Below, in pieces: positions 22,383-30,512 of a stretch of 64,000 bases of DNA; position 1 is the first letter of the stretch; every line of letters begins with the position of its first letter. The notes below the pieces were generated by a model. It had not been told where the DNA came from. It made no database searches and saw only the letters and a program-made list of their open reading frames with translations. The position numbers and the translations under genes were made by a program. Location of the stretch: contig NZ_JABBFQ010000003.1 in the NCBI RefSeq assembly GCF_018494055.1, positions 372,001 to 436,000 of the forward strand. Reading direction: 5' to 3'. This DNA is from Rosenbergiella epipactidis. Lineage in GTDB: Bacteria; Pseudomonadota; Gammaproteobacteria; Enterobacterales; Enterobacteriaceae.

Positions 22383-23111
22383 TTATTCTGCTGTAGCTAT
22401 ACCGCTTTTTTTTAAAGCCTCGCCAATTAGTTTCCTATAGCTTGCGGGTGACTTTTCTATCATCTCAGCTACGCTATCCGCTATCGCGCTTGCGCTAACA
22501 TTTTCACCATAAAGGTATTTACTCCCTGACTTTTCTACAAGTATCTTTGAAATAGCTCCGATAATATCCAATGCTGCGGATCTTCCTGCAAAACTCTTTT
22601 CCCACTCAATGTCTGGGCTGTGTCCTGCTGGCGTGTCTATAACAACACTTGTACTGGCATCAGGGGAAGGTGTTGCATATTCTCCCCATCCTAGCGGTTT
22701 AGGTATGGCCTTCGATAAATTTGCAGTAGGGAATATGGATTGTAGTTCTTTAATGCTGAATCCGAATCTGAAGAAGTCATTATCAACCCAATCAAAAGGG
22801 ATTTCTGAGTATTCATCACTGTTGATTGGTAGAATCTTGTTGTTAATTACTAACTTAAACTTCCTTTCGATGAAGTTGAGTTCATCAAAGAAAGGGTCAC
22901 TTCGTGGGGTGACTCTATAAAACTCGTCGATTTCATAAACACTTACGGGTGATAGTTCTGGAATTGTGATCTTGTTAGTTATTTCTTGGATTATCCAGAT
23001 ACAAATATCCGGCAATGTACCTTTTACTTGAGATCTGATTTTTTCGATGAAATCGTGAATATTAATAAAATCTTTATTAGTCTTTTCAATTTCTGCCCGA
23101 ACATCAATCAT
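22383..23111 (-). CDS. Hypothetical protein between int and alpA, 242 aa
   Basis: The start MIDVRAEIEKTNKDF has GAGGTGG just upstream; an in-frame start at 23144 is less likely. The protein has no signal peptide. The C-terminal part (SASAIADSVAEMIEKSPAS) is helical. It is AT-richer than neighbours and forms its own transcription unit between integrase and alpA. Accessory genes, including defence genes, often occupy this slot in satellites. The family is not recognised. Confidence 0.6.
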   Translation of the reverse strand: MIDVRAEIEKTNKDFINIHDFIEKIRSQVKGTLPDICIWIIQEITNKITIPELSPVSVYEIDEFYRVTPRSDPFFDELNFIERKFKLVINNKILPINSDEYSEIPFDWVDNDFFRFGFSIKELQSIFPTANLSKAIPKPLGWGEYATPSPDASTSVVIDTPAGHSPDIEWEKSFAGRSAALDIIGAISKILVEKSGSKYLYGENVSASAIADSVAEMIEKSPASYRKLIGEALKKSGIATAE

Positions 23112-23262
23112 CGCCACCTCGCGTCCTCTTTTAGTAGGAACCATGCCAGCCCGTAGAGGTGTACGGATTTTCGGGGATCAGCCTAGACACGGTTTATTTT
23201 TTACTAATAACCTCGGATTATTATACTTCGGATTATTTCGGTTTTGTAGTTTTACTGTTGAT

Positions 23263-24513
23263 TTATACAGCGAGCTTGCTTCTGATACCAATTACGCCAT
23301 TGGCTAAAGTTGAGCCTGTTGCCGCTGCTTCCAACGTATCAGCCCACCAGCACATTAGAACCTTTCTTCTCTCTAGGTAGTTGCTTCGGTTATAGGCGCG
23401 GCGCACTTCGTTTTTATCAGTGTGTGATAGGGCAGCTTCTATTACGTCCGAGTCGAATCCTGCGCTATTTGCAGCGGTACTAAATATCGCCCTGAATCCG
23501 TGAGCCACCAATACACCACGAAAGCCCATACGCTTAATGGCAGCGTTTGCAGTCTGGCTATTCATCGGTAGTTTTGGATCTTTCATGCTTGGGAAAATGT
23601 AATCACGGTGTTTACTAATCGGTTTCATTTCCTCAAGGATTGCTAACGCTTGGGGTGGCAGTGGGATTATGTGGTCACGGCGCATCTTCATGCGTCCAGC
23701 GGGTATCGTCCAAGTTTGATCTACAAGGTCGATTTCATCCCATCGGGCAGACGATGCTTCGGCGGGGCGGGTCACTGTAATTAGCTGCCACTCGATTAAT
23801 AAACGTGTTTGTCGCTCAATGCTGGCGATTGATAACGCTCGCATAAGTTCGGGCAGCCTATCCGGTGTGATAGCTGGCATTGGCTTTTTAGTTGGAACGG
23901 GGAAAGCCTTGCGCACATTGGCGGCGGTATCAACTTCAATGAGTCCACTATTGGCGGCATAGTCCATAACCTCATTCACGCGCTGCAAGACACGTTTCAA
24001 GGTTTCCAGATTTCCCCTTGCTCTAATCGGCTCCAACACATTGACGAATATTCGTGCGGTGAGTTCTGTTACTGGACGGTCGCCAATATCAGGGAAGATA
24101 TATTTTTCTAATGACCGCCATATATCCTTAATCGTGTTGGGTGCTAGGTTCTGTGACTTCTTCAATTCGTACCAATCAGCGGCAACGTTTTTAAATGTGT
24201 TACCTGTCCTGAGCTTCTCGGCTTCTTCCTGCTGTGTTCGGTAGGCCTGCGGGTCAATACCTTTATCTAGCATGGCTCGCGCTTCATCTCTGGCGGCTCT
24301 TGCATCCAATAGAGAAAAGGAAGGGTAGTTACCGATTGTCATTGTGGTGCGTTTGTTATTGGCTGGCCTGTAATAGCGCAACTGCCACGTTTTCACGCCG
24401 GACGGTTTGACCAGTAGGACTAGGCCACCTCCATCAAGTAGAGATAGCTCCTTGTCCGTGGCTTTGGCGTTCTTAACCTGCGTAGCGGTGAGTGGTACGG
24501 TCTTTCTTGGCAT
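23263..24513 (-). CDS. int: P4-family tyrosine integrase of the satellite
   Basis: This 416-aa protein has the N-terminal DUF4102 arm domain (LTATQVKNAKATDKELSLLD, MTIGNYPSFSLLDARAARDE). The C-terminal catalytic domain has Arg in TVTRPAEA, HxxR in HGFRAIFS, His in LSHTDKNEVRRAYNR, and the nucleophile Tyr shortly after. It recombines the element with the tRNA-Pro 3' end. It lies 175 bp from the right att site, transcribed in the same direction as the tRNA, as is usual for islands. TAGTCC-type arm sites lie at both ends of the element. Confidence 0.92.
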   Translation of the reverse strand: MPRKTVPLTATQVKNAKATDKELSLLDGGGLVLLVKPSGVKTWQLRYYRPANNKRTTMTIGNYPSFSLLDARAARDEARAMLDKGIDPQAYRTQQEEAEKLRTGNTFKNVAADWYELKKSQNLAPNTIKDIWRSLEKYIFPDIGDRPVTELTARIFVNVLEPIRARGNLETLKRVLQRVNEVMDYAANSGLIEVDTAANVRKAFPVPTKKPMPAITPDRLPELMRALSIASIERQTRLLIEWQLITVTRPAEASSARWDEIDLVDQTWTIPAGRMKMRRDHIIPLPPQALAILEEMKPISKHRDYIFPSMKDPKLPMNSQTANAAIKRMGFRGVLVAHGFRAIFSTAANSAGFDSDVIEAALSHTDKNEVRRAYNRSNYLERRKVLMCWWADTLEAAATGSTLANGVIGIRSKLAV

Positions 24514-24515
24514 CG

Positions 24516-24567
24516 TAGGACTAGCTCTTTTAGGACTATGCGAATTCTAGTCCTTAATCTAGTCCTA
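24516..24567. promoter_or_regulatory. Candidate integrase arm-type sites, right
   Basis: The octamer TAGGACTA occurs at 24516 and 24531, and in the other orientation as TAGTCCTT (24548) and TAGTCCTA (24560). The last two repeat the 12-bp spacing seen at the left end of the satellite. The array covers the int promoter, so Int binding may also control its own expression. Confidence 0.55.
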
Positions 24568-24611
24568 AAAAATCCGGTTGTAAATGGGCATAACCGAACA
24601 CTACAGACAAC

Positions 24612-24643
24612 AAAAAACCCGCAGACTCAGTGAGAATGCGGGT
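24612..24643 (-). terminator. Terminator-like hairpin inside the satellite right end
   Basis: CCCGCA/TGCGGG hairpin; on the minus strand it is followed by GTTTTTTG. It would stop transcription entering the satellite from the tRNA side. Confidence 0.55.
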
Positions 24644-24687
24644 TCTTGTAGGGTTTCCATCAGTATCCGGTACTAACAGAATGATGA

Positions 24688-24735
24688 TTTGGTCGGCACG
24701 AGAGGATTTGAACCTCCGACCCCTGACACCCCATG
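24688..24735. repeat. Middle attachment site (tRNA-Pro 3' fragment)
   Basis: These 48 bp match the tRNA-Pro gene from its 3' end to the anticodon loop (minus strand), and then diverge at CCCCATG. It is the junction between satellite and phage. The 5' half of a tRNA is missing, so it is not functional. The match extends further into the tRNA than the left copy, which suggests a crossover for the phage nearer the anticodon loop. Confidence 0.85.
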
Positions 24736-24867
24736 TTAGCTGGCGTTAATTAAATAAGTCCAATTAAATCATGTGGATATGTAGATTTAACTGTATAAAC
24801 AAACAGTACCTAAAATACAAAAAGTGCATTATATACATCAATGACTTGGGGTGACTTATACCATCGC

Positions 24868-26049
24868 TTATGCGATCTTTATTTCACCGTGAGGAACACA
24901 AACCCACTCAATATGATTTTCAGTGTATATGCGCGTCGACTTGGCATCGCTATGAGCCATTCTTGCCTGTGGGTCGATACCTTGCTGGTTGAATAAGAAC
25001 GCTGAAAGAGCCCTTATTTCGTGAAACGTAGGGCGCTGATCTTCAGGCAATGTTGAAGCCACGCCAACCTGATCTCTTAATTTCGAGAAAGAACGGCTAA
25101 TATAATCTGGTGCTACTTGTGTCGGATGCCCAACCTCCTGGCTAATTGGGTTACTTCTTTTTAAAGGTATTCTGTGCACCACATATGGGCTAGCAACATT
25201 ATCTCGACTACTCTCTATGATGGATTTTAGCGCTGGGCCGATAGGGATCGCTACATGAGAGGCTTCCTTGTGTTGTACTTTCTGCCTATGAATATATAGC
25301 GTTCCATATAGATCATTCTCTGGGCTATCTAACCATATACACCCGCAAACACCTTGGGCAGGTTTCTTAATTGAATATTTTATACGTGAGACCTCAAGCC
25401 TTGCATGACTCGTCTGAAGAGCTAGATCCATTGCTGTTTTAAGCCAAAGAGGGGCAGCATTATGAATTTTTCTGTAATCGGTAAGGCTAAGTCTTCTTCT
25501 GGTCTTTTTATCAACTCTGCGCATTTTCTTTCTTTCAGCAGGGTTATCGATCATCAGGGACTCATCGACAGCATAGCTGAATAGCTTTTTCAGGAAGCTA
25601 ACTTTCCTATTCTGTACGTTGGCAGAAGAGGTTTGATGGTACTTTGTGATAAAAGCATTTACGTGCTCAAGCTGGATGTCACAGGCATAGATATCGGAGA
25701 AGAAATCTTTCACGCGGACGATATCATTTTTCCAAACGGCAACCGTGTCTGAGCTTGGTTTCTCATCAACAATAGCCCGGTCCAATAACTTCTCAGCATA
25801 AACAGCAAATGGTTTAGCCTCACCATTCTCTCCACCTGATTCCCTAATCAGACTATCTAAGGATGGTGCGGTATCAGGCCGCATTCTGTTGTTATATTCG
25901 CGCGCGATGGCAATAGCCAAGGCTCTATCAGAGCCTAAGCTTTTACGCTTTCCTGTTATGAGTGTGAAACGATAAACATTTGCTGATTTATCAAAAAAAA
26001 GATGATCGGGAAGGTGCCTATTTTCTCTTTTGCGGGGACGCCCTAACAT
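24868..26049 (-). CDS. int: Lambda-type tyrosine integrase of the phage
   Basis: This 393-aa protein has an N-terminal arm-binding domain (GRPRKRENRHLPDHLF, like lambda Int). The catalytic domain has Arg in TSHARLEVSRIKY, HxxR in FHEIRALS, a His in MAHSDAKSTRIY, and the nucleophile Tyr in RIYTENH. It is unrelated in sequence to the satellite integrase yet recombines at the same tRNA. Its start abuts the xis stop, so xis and int are one leftward operon. Confidence 0.9.
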   Translation of the reverse strand: MLGRPRKRENRHLPDHLFFDKSANVYRFTLITGKRKSLGSDRALAIAIAREYNNRMRPDTAPSLDSLIRESGGENGEAKPFAVYAEKLLDRAIVDEKPSSDTVAVWKNDIVRVKDFFSDIYACDIQLEHVNAFITKYHQTSSANVQNRKVSFLKKLFSYAVDESLMIDNPAERKKMRRVDKKTRRRLSLTDYRKIHNAAPLWLKTAMDLALQTSHARLEVSRIKYSIKKPAQGVCGCIWLDSPENDLYGTLYIHRQKVQHKEASHVAIPIGPALKSIIESSRDNVASPYVVHRIPLKRSNPISQEVGHPTQVAPDYISRSFSKLRDQVGVASTLPEDQRPTFHEIRALSAFLFNQQGIDPQARMAHSDAKSTRIYTENHIEWVCVPHGEIKIA

Positions 26050-26259
26050 TTAAGCCTCATTGATAAGATGATGAACAGCGCTTGATACAACACTGCTAAT
26101 TCCCCAGCGCTCAGCTGAAATGACCCACACACTTCCGTCAACAATACGGCCTTGTAATACGCCATTTCTTACCCACTTTTTAATGGTGCGATTATCAGGT
26201 TCTGACCCCGATTCAAACTCCCTCTTAGCCCATGCGCTGGCTCTCATTAATTTGCTCAT
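26050..26259 (-). CDS. xis: Excisionase
   Basis: This 69-aa winged-helix protein (ASAWAKREFESGSEPDNRTI, KKWVRNGVLQGRIVDGSVWV) fits the lambdoid excisionase family in size and motif. It is directly upstream of int and would bias the integrase towards excision. Confidence 0.85.
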   Translation of the reverse strand: MSKLMRASAWAKREFESGSEPDNRTIKKWVRNGVLQGRIVDGSVWVISAERWGISSVVSSAVHHLINEA

Positions 26260-26293
26260 ACGTCCTCCACATTACCCGCTGCAACGGTTTTGA

Positions 26294-26854
26294 TTAGTCG
26301 CTGGTGGTCGGTACCAGCTTTTGCCAAATATCTGATACATACTTAGCTTGATGAATAGCATCATCAAGGGCGTTATGCTGATCACCAACAAACGGCATCT
26401 CTCGCTTTGGGTCATAGCCAAGTTGTCTACCGAGCTCAACGATGGTTCTCACATCCCGATCGTTCCAGAAATTCCAGAATGGTCGTAGCTGTGCTCGTCG
26501 ATAAGCATCACGCAGTAGTACATTATCGAAGTTGGCGCCGTTACCCCAAAGCTGAATGTTTCTAGTTGTGCTCGTTGAAAGCGCAAACGACGATAGAGCC
26601 AACAGAACCTCATTGATATGGCTGGGATTGCTTGATAAAGCTTTTCTAGCTTCCTCGCTTTGCTGCATCCACCACATGATGGTATCTGCATCCGGTACCG
26701 CGCCGTTAGCCATCTCACTACGCAGAGTTGCCACTTGATAAAACTGTGGACCAAGCTCATCGGTCGACGGCTCGAAAAATACGGCGCCGATCGCGAGGAT
26801 AGGGGAACCAGGTGCGGTACCCATTGTTTCGATGTCTACCATTAAGTGTTTCAT
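26294..26854 (-). CDS. 3'-5' exonuclease, DnaQ-like (phage ExoVIII-like type)
   Basis: The N-terminus MKHLMVDIETMGTAPGSPIL has the DEDD exonuclease motif I (DIET). Later motifs are GNGANFDNVLLRDAY (motif II Asp) and QHNALDDAIHQAKYV (motif III). This short form is frequent in the leftward operon of lambdoid prophages and may act on RNA or DNA ends. Length is 186 aa. Confidence 0.8.
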   Translation of the reverse strand: MKHLMVDIETMGTAPGSPILAIGAVFFEPSTDELGPQFYQVATLRSEMANGAVPDADTIMWWMQQSEEARKALSSNPSHINEVLLALSSFALSTSTTRNIQLWGNGANFDNVLLRDAYRRAQLRPFWNFWNDRDVRTIVELGRQLGYDPKREMPFVGDQHNALDDAIHQAKYVSDIWQKLVPTTSD

Positions 26855-26858
26855 TATC

Positions 26859-27016
26859 TTAATCCCCCCAACAGCTTAATTCTTCACGTACTGCATCATT
26901 TGCGGCCTCTTGTGAATCAAATTGACCATCACTCTCTACCACCGTAACTTCCGCATTTTCCCGACAGAAAGCTTTCCACTCCTTGCGCGGTTGGCTAATT
27001 GCATTTGAGTTTTCAT
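26859..27016 (-). pseudogene. Small leftward-operon gene with frameshift at codon 2
   Basis: From the ATG (27016), which overlaps the stop of the 72-aa gene, the frame closes after 26 codons. One frame over, a good 50-codon ORF runs NSNAISQPRKEWKAFCRENA to EELSCWGD and ends 5 bp before the exonuclease start. One extra A in the run after the ATG would join them (MKNSNAIS). This is either a recent single-base deletion or a sequencing error. Confidence 0.45.
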
Positions 27017-27231
27017 AATAACCCTTCTTCTTCCAGTTCGTTTACGATGTCCATCACCTCGGTACCCTTCAAAAAATCAAATGCTGCGCAGGCCATTTCG
27101 AACATGAGCCTCTCTTGAGGGTGAGGTGATTGCCAGAATTTAAACCCTTCTCGGCTAACATAACCGTGCTGCTGATAAAATCTATTGGCCAGCTCGATAG
27201 CCTGATTAACTATTTCAATTCTACGGTCCAT
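27013..27231 (-). CDS. Hypothetical phage protein, 72 aa
   Basis: It starts MDRRIEIVNQAIELANRFYQ and ends VMDIVNELEEEGLL. It is helical and acidic. It is in the leftward early operon, 3 bp after the previous gene. No family recognised. Confidence 0.6.
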   Translation of the reverse strand: MDRRIEIVNQAIELANRFYQQHGYVSREGFKFWQSPHPQERLMFEMACAAFDFLKGTEVMDIVNELEEEGLL

Positions 27232-27234
27232 AAT

Positions 27235-27432
27235 TCAATCCTTTCCTTTATGGCTAGGAGATAAGCAGGCTGTTCTATCTTTTGATATAAACCAGCCGTC
27301 CTTTTTGGCAGCTCTTGAGCACTCACTCCACGTTTCGCCAACGTACTCTCCAAAATCAGGAGATCCCCATTTTTTAGCTGTGCATTCATCGCAGTCACAG
27401 TGAAGATGCAAGGTGTAGCTTGCAGCTATCAT
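27235..27432 (-). CDS. Hypothetical Cys-rich phage protein, 65 aa
   Basis: The protein MIAASYTLHLHCDCDECTAK has a CDCDEC cluster, and YVGETWSECSRAAKKDGWFI follows, a pattern seen in small lambdoid early proteins and possibly metal binding. A GGGGGAG ribosome site lies at the end of the preceding 21-codon ORF, and its start overlaps that stop (TGATG). Confidence 0.6.
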   Translation of the reverse strand: MIAASYTLHLHCDCDECTAKKWGSPDFGEYVGETWSECSRAAKKDGWFISKDRTACLSPSHKGKD

Positions 27433-27497
27433 CACTCCCCCCATCCGTTTAGGCGTTTGATTTTTTCTTCACGCTTCTCTTGTGTTAATGCAATCAT
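27432..27497 (-). CDS. Very small ORF, 21 aa
   Basis: MIALTQEKREEKIKRLNGWG plus one residue. It has a GGAGGCAGC ribosome site and overlaps both neighbours (its stop with the next start, its start with the preceding stop). The tight coupling supports translation. The sequence is basic and helical. It may chiefly serve to couple its neighbours. Confidence 0.45.
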   Translation of the reverse strand: MIALTQEKREEKIKRLNGWGE

Positions 27498-28120
27498 GCT
27501 GCCTCCACTCGATTAAACTCGACGACCCACACCCAAGGGTTAGACTGCCAGCTATCTTGGCCGTGGATTGATTTCCAAGTTTCTTCCCATACTAAAAACC
27601 CGTGGGTAGCCGGTATGAAGTCATAAAGACCACATCCTATTTCTTTGCAAATATCACCCAACGTAATGGCATGTAACCGCTCTACCCGAATATCAGTAAT
27701 CTCAAGCGTTATGCGTGAAACCCATCGGGGCATGAGGGTTGATGGCACTTGCTCAGCAACAGCATTACAGTAGTTAAAGAGGGTTTCCCACTTCTCTATG
27801 TGTTGATCAGCGTATTCAATAATTTTGATTTCATTGTCTGCCGGATAGGCAACTGCTCTGATTCCATGAGGGGTAGATTTAGTTGCATAGCACGTCTCCC
27901 TCACCCATAGGCGGTCACCTGGTTTTCCTAGCTTACTGTTCCAGTAGCACCCTGAATTTATTTCTCCAGCAAGCTCGTTACCTGCAATTTCACAGCCCAT
28001 GTTGATACCTATCACAGGAAGATTGACCGGAATACGGTGCTGCGTTTTACGCCCATCAAGAATGGCTCTAACCATTTCACCGTTGAAGATAATGCCGCGT
28101 TCTTTAGTTTGTTTTTCCAC
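27494..28120 (-). CDS. ASCH-like phage protein
   Basis: The N-terminal block RGIIFNGEMVRAILDGRKTQ is typical of ASCH-fold phage proteins, often labelled morphogenetic protein in lambdoid prophages. PGDRLWVRETCYA and the C-terminal NPWVWVVEFNRVEA are further family-like blocks. ASCH domains bind RNA or modified nucleosides. The GTG at 28120 follows GGAGAG and is preferred to a TTG at 28144. Confidence 0.7.
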   Translation of the reverse strand: MEKQTKERGIIFNGEMVRAILDGRKTQHRIPVNLPVIGINMGCEIAGNELAGEINSGCYWNSKLGKPGDRLWVRETCYATKSTPHGIRAVAYPADNEIKIIEYADQHIEKWETLFNYCNAVAEQVPSTLMPRWVSRITLEITDIRVERLHAITLGDICKEIGCGLYDFIPATHGFLVWEETWKSIHGQDSWQSNPWVWVVEFNRVEAA

Positions 28121-28180
28121 TTTACTCTCCACACTCGACTGCAATCGGTTTAAGCGCTCTCAGTGAGCGCCATGGGTGAA

Positions 28181-29095
28181 TTATTCGCTAGACTCTTCAG
28201 GCTCTTTGTATTCAAGCAAACTACAGAGACCTTCAACGGCTTTAGTCATGATGAACAGATCGGCACTAGCGGCATTACGGTATGCACCCGCTTCATCGTC
28301 TTCATCTCTTGGAGAATATTCGCTATAAGTAGTAATTTTCTTAAATTGAAATTTATCCGTTAAAACGAAACTAGCTTTACTGAGGCAAAGCTCCATGCTC
28401 TCGACTATGAAACCTGTGTTAAGGCTGTCCGACACCTCTTCTGAAACTGAGTCGAGGCCTGCAGAGTAGGTGATAATTTCTTTATCGTCGGCTAGGCGAG
28501 ATAAACGGATGTAGTTACCAATATTGAACCCATCAAAAGCGTCCGCATCACCGGATAAATGATTTTTTAAACGGGTAGTAAGGCCATTTTTGATGTCACT
28601 GATATGGATGGTTTCTGTCTTAATAGATCCCACTACTCTGACTAGCATCGAGCAGGTTAAGGATGCTAATTTTTTGCTGGTTGTATTAACGAATAGCAGC
28701 TTTGATTCTTCGTGGTACAGCGCCAAGACCAGAGTGGATTTAACGAAAGCCAGACGGCAAAGATCCACAGTCACGTTATCTTTAATTGCCGCTTTCTCGT
28801 CTTTGGTAATTTTAGCTTCTTGTAGCCCTTCAATTGCGGATACACGCTTGTTCACTTCTTCGTTAATCACGTCGGTAGGGATAATTTTCTGATCTACACG
28901 CACTACAAACATAAAACCGCCAGTGATCGGCGTTACTAGTTCGCCGGTGACAGGATGCGGTACGAACGACGAGCGAGAGAACTCAGTTTCAGCAACAGGG
29001 GAATAGGGCATTTCTTCTAGGTGCTTGGCCAACGGTTCTTGGCTAGGAAGCGTTGCTTTATAAACGATAGCGTTCTTAAAACTTGGTATTTTCAC
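28181..29095 (-). CDS. rdgC: Recombination-associated protein RdgC
   Basis: This 304-aa protein begins at GTG (VKIPSFKNAIVYKATLPSQE), with GGAGAG 6 bp upstream; longer in-frame starts are rejected because RdgC is about 303 aa. Typical blocks are FVPHPVTGELVTPITGGFMF, VVRVDQKIIPTDVINEEVNK and the C-terminal part. RdgC is a ring-shaped DNA-binding protein that restrains RecA filament action. Phage copies occupy the leftward early operon, where they probably tune host recombination. It is the first gene after a long leader. Confidence 0.9.
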   Translation of the reverse strand: MKIPSFKNAIVYKATLPSQEPLAKHLEEMPYSPVAETEFSRSSFVPHPVTGELVTPITGGFMFVVRVDQKIIPTDVINEEVNKRVSAIEGLQEAKITKDEKAAIKDNVTVDLCRLAFVKSTLVLALYHEESKLLFVNTTSKKLASLTCSMLVRVVGSIKTETIHISDIKNGLTTRLKNHLSGDADAFDGFNIGNYIRLSRLADDKEIITYSAGLDSVSEEVSDSLNTGFIVESMELCLSKASFVLTDKFQFKKITTYSEYSPRDEDDEAGAYRNAASADLFIMTKAVEGLCSLLEYKEPEESSE

Positions 29096-29590
29096 GATTA
29101 ACTCTCCAATTTCAGGCTGCAGAAAGCCCTTGCCGTAATGGCAATAATTAAATTTGGAAAAATTGGCTGGTGGACCTACTGCAAAAGTCCACAGCCTGGG
29201 GTCTCCACACATGGAGGATGTTGTGGTGCTAGGTGCTGATCTCCTACATTTGCCCGGGAGGTTATTGGCCTTAATCCCTACCGTTCCTTACCCTGGCACT
29301 GGGTGGCACTCGGTTTTTCTAATCAGCCTTAGCATTCACCACAACGAAGAGAGCTCTATCTCCGGTTCATTTGCCAGCCTGCAAAGCAGGATCCGTCCCC
29401 TAAGAACTCTCATCGTTATGTTGCCAGTAACGCTGGCAAGTCGGTGACATCTCAGATAAACAACCTTCTGTGGAGTCGCCCAGCTCCGGGTTAATCGTCA
29501 AACCGGTTAGGTCACACGTTCTGCTGTCACTGCCGGTGTTTCTCACCACCGCCGGCTGGGTGCATGGATTACCTTGTTGAACACACTCTA
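29096..29590 (-). ncRNA. Long structured leader of the leftward operon
   Basis: Between the left operators and rdgC lie about 500 bp without an ORF. On the minus strand it contains clean hairpins: TTGCCAG/CTGGCAA, CCTGC/GCAGG and GGTG/CACC within a GC-rich segment. The GC content is higher than that of the neighbouring genes. Phage leaders in this place often hold antitermination sites or small regulatory RNAs. I see no known RNA with certainty. Confidence 0.35.
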
Positions 29591-29598
29591 ATATTAAA

Positions 29599-29635
29599 TT
29601 GCATATAACGCAAACATAAATTGCATTTTATGCAA
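29599..29635 (-). promoter_or_regulatory. Left operators (OL) and leftward promoter region
   Basis: TTGCATATAACGCAA (29599-29613) and TTGCATTTTATGCAA (29621-29635) are 15-bp palindromic sites. They share the consensus TTGCNNNNNNNGCAA with three sites right of cI. They lie left of cI where lambda has OL, upstream of the rdgC-xis-int operon. Confidence 0.75.
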
Positions 29636-29676
29636 GTTTGAGGTTAAAAAAATACCGCACGAGGCGGTATTAATTC

Positions 29677-30378
29677 TTATCCGTGTCTTTTAAATTCTTG
29701 CGACTGACTAATCATGACTTTACCAAAGATATGGAATCGATGTTCGTTTTCTGGGGATATACTCCAATCTCGATAATGTGGATTGTCTGAAATAACAATC
29801 AGTTTGTCTGGAACCATCTGTAGCCTTTTGACGTGTATTTTTTCATCGAAGCCAAAAACATATACCCCATCACCATCATAGTTAGTCACAGAAATATCGA
29901 CGAAAATTAGGTCACCGGGCTCTATAGTACCAGACATACTATCGCCCTTTACGGTTATTACTTTCACTGCAGATTCTGGCTTGCTACCGAATACAGCACG
30001 GGCATGTTCATTACTGTATTCGATAGATCTAACTATATCTACAACTTCATTCTGGTTATAGGTACCGTTACCAGCGCTTGCTGCTAAATCCATTATTGCT
30101 ATGTGGTACACGTCGTTTACCTCGGCATCATCGCGAGTGGAGTTACTGTTATTATATACAGTGGTTTCGCGATAAGTCGAAGAAAATAATTCAGATACGC
30201 TTATATTTAAAGCAGTTGCAATATTTCCAAGTGATTGAGCAGTAAAAGATTTCTGTTTTCCTGTTTCCAGTCTAGATATGCTCGACGCATCAAGTCCTAC
30301 CTTGTCGGCAAGATCTTCGATTTTCATATCCTTTTGAATTCGTATTTCACGAACTCTTTTCCCAATATCAACCGTCAC
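29677..30378 (-). CDS. cI: CI-like repressor (XRE plus S24 peptidase)
   Basis: This 233-aa protein has an N-terminal XRE helix-turn-helix (IEDLADKVGLDASSISRLET). The C-terminal LexA/S24 domain has the nucleophile Ser in VKGDSMSGTIEPGD and the general-base Lys in KIHVKRLQ. The Ala-Gly cleavage site is in LAASAGNG. It should be cleaved on RecA activation, so the phage is SOS-inducible. It binds the TTGC-N7-GCAA operators on both sides. Confidence 0.9.
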   Translation of the reverse strand: MTVDIGKRVREIRIQKDMKIEDLADKVGLDASSISRLETGKQKSFTAQSLGNIATALNISVSELFSSTYRETTVYNNSNSTRDDAEVNDVYHIAIMDLAASAGNGTYNQNEVVDIVRSIEYSNEHARAVFGSKPESAVKVITVKGDSMSGTIEPGDLIFVDISVTNYDGDGVYVFGFDEKIHVKRLQMVPDKLIVISDNPHYRDWSISPENEHRFHIFGKVMISQSQEFKRHG

Positions 30379-30435
30379 GGTTCAGTTCTCTCTGTATGCA
30401 TATTTTCAGCGAATTACCCTAATTAAAAGTTTTTT

Positions 30436-30498
30436 TTGCAAGATATGCAAAGTGACTTGCGCATTACGTAAGTCACCCATAAAATGCATAAAACGCAA
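30436..30498 (+). promoter_or_regulatory. Right operators (OR) and promoter PR
   Basis: Three 15-bp operator-like sites are present: TTGCAAGATATGCAA (30436), TTGCGCATTACGTAA (30457) and, inverted, TTGCGTTTTATGCAT (30498-30484). A promoter for cro fits within them: -35 TTGCGC (30457), a 17-bp spacer, and -10 TAAAAT (30480-30485). Both boxes fall in or at operators, so repressor binding would block PR. The start of cro is 27 bp beyond the -10. Confidence 0.75.
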
Positions 30499-30512
30499 AA
30501 ATAAGGTGAAAT

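Larger units (their letters stand above)
6211..24687. mobile_element. P4/PICI-like phage satellite, 18.5 kb
   Basis: The element is bounded by tRNA-Pro 3' fragments at 6211-6226 and 24688-24735. It has a P4-family integrase next to the right end, AlpA, an AntA-type antirepressor, a P4-alpha-like primase-helicase, an SSB, DUF4222 and an Icd-like gene. It lacks capsid, tail and lysis modules and the P4 genes psu, delta and sid. A cos-like site shared with the neighbouring phage lies at 9195-9276. Nearly all genes run leftward from alpA. The gene content resembles Gram-negative phage-inducible islands. Replication genes carry inactivating mutations, so it may be immobile now. Confidence 0.8.

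Noticed and set aside
24688-24735. A tRNA-Pro gene at the satellite-phage junction
   Set aside because: Only the 3' part up to the anticodon loop is present; the 5' half is unrelated sequence, so no tRNA can form.
27210-27398. A 62-aa ORF overlapping the Cys-rich 65-aa gene
   Set aside because: It is out of frame with the coupled chain of starts and stops and has no ribosome site.
28096-29212. A 343-aa form of RdgC starting in the leader
   Set aside because: The first 39 residues come from the structured leader; the GTG at 29095 has a good ribosome site and gives the normal RdgC length.
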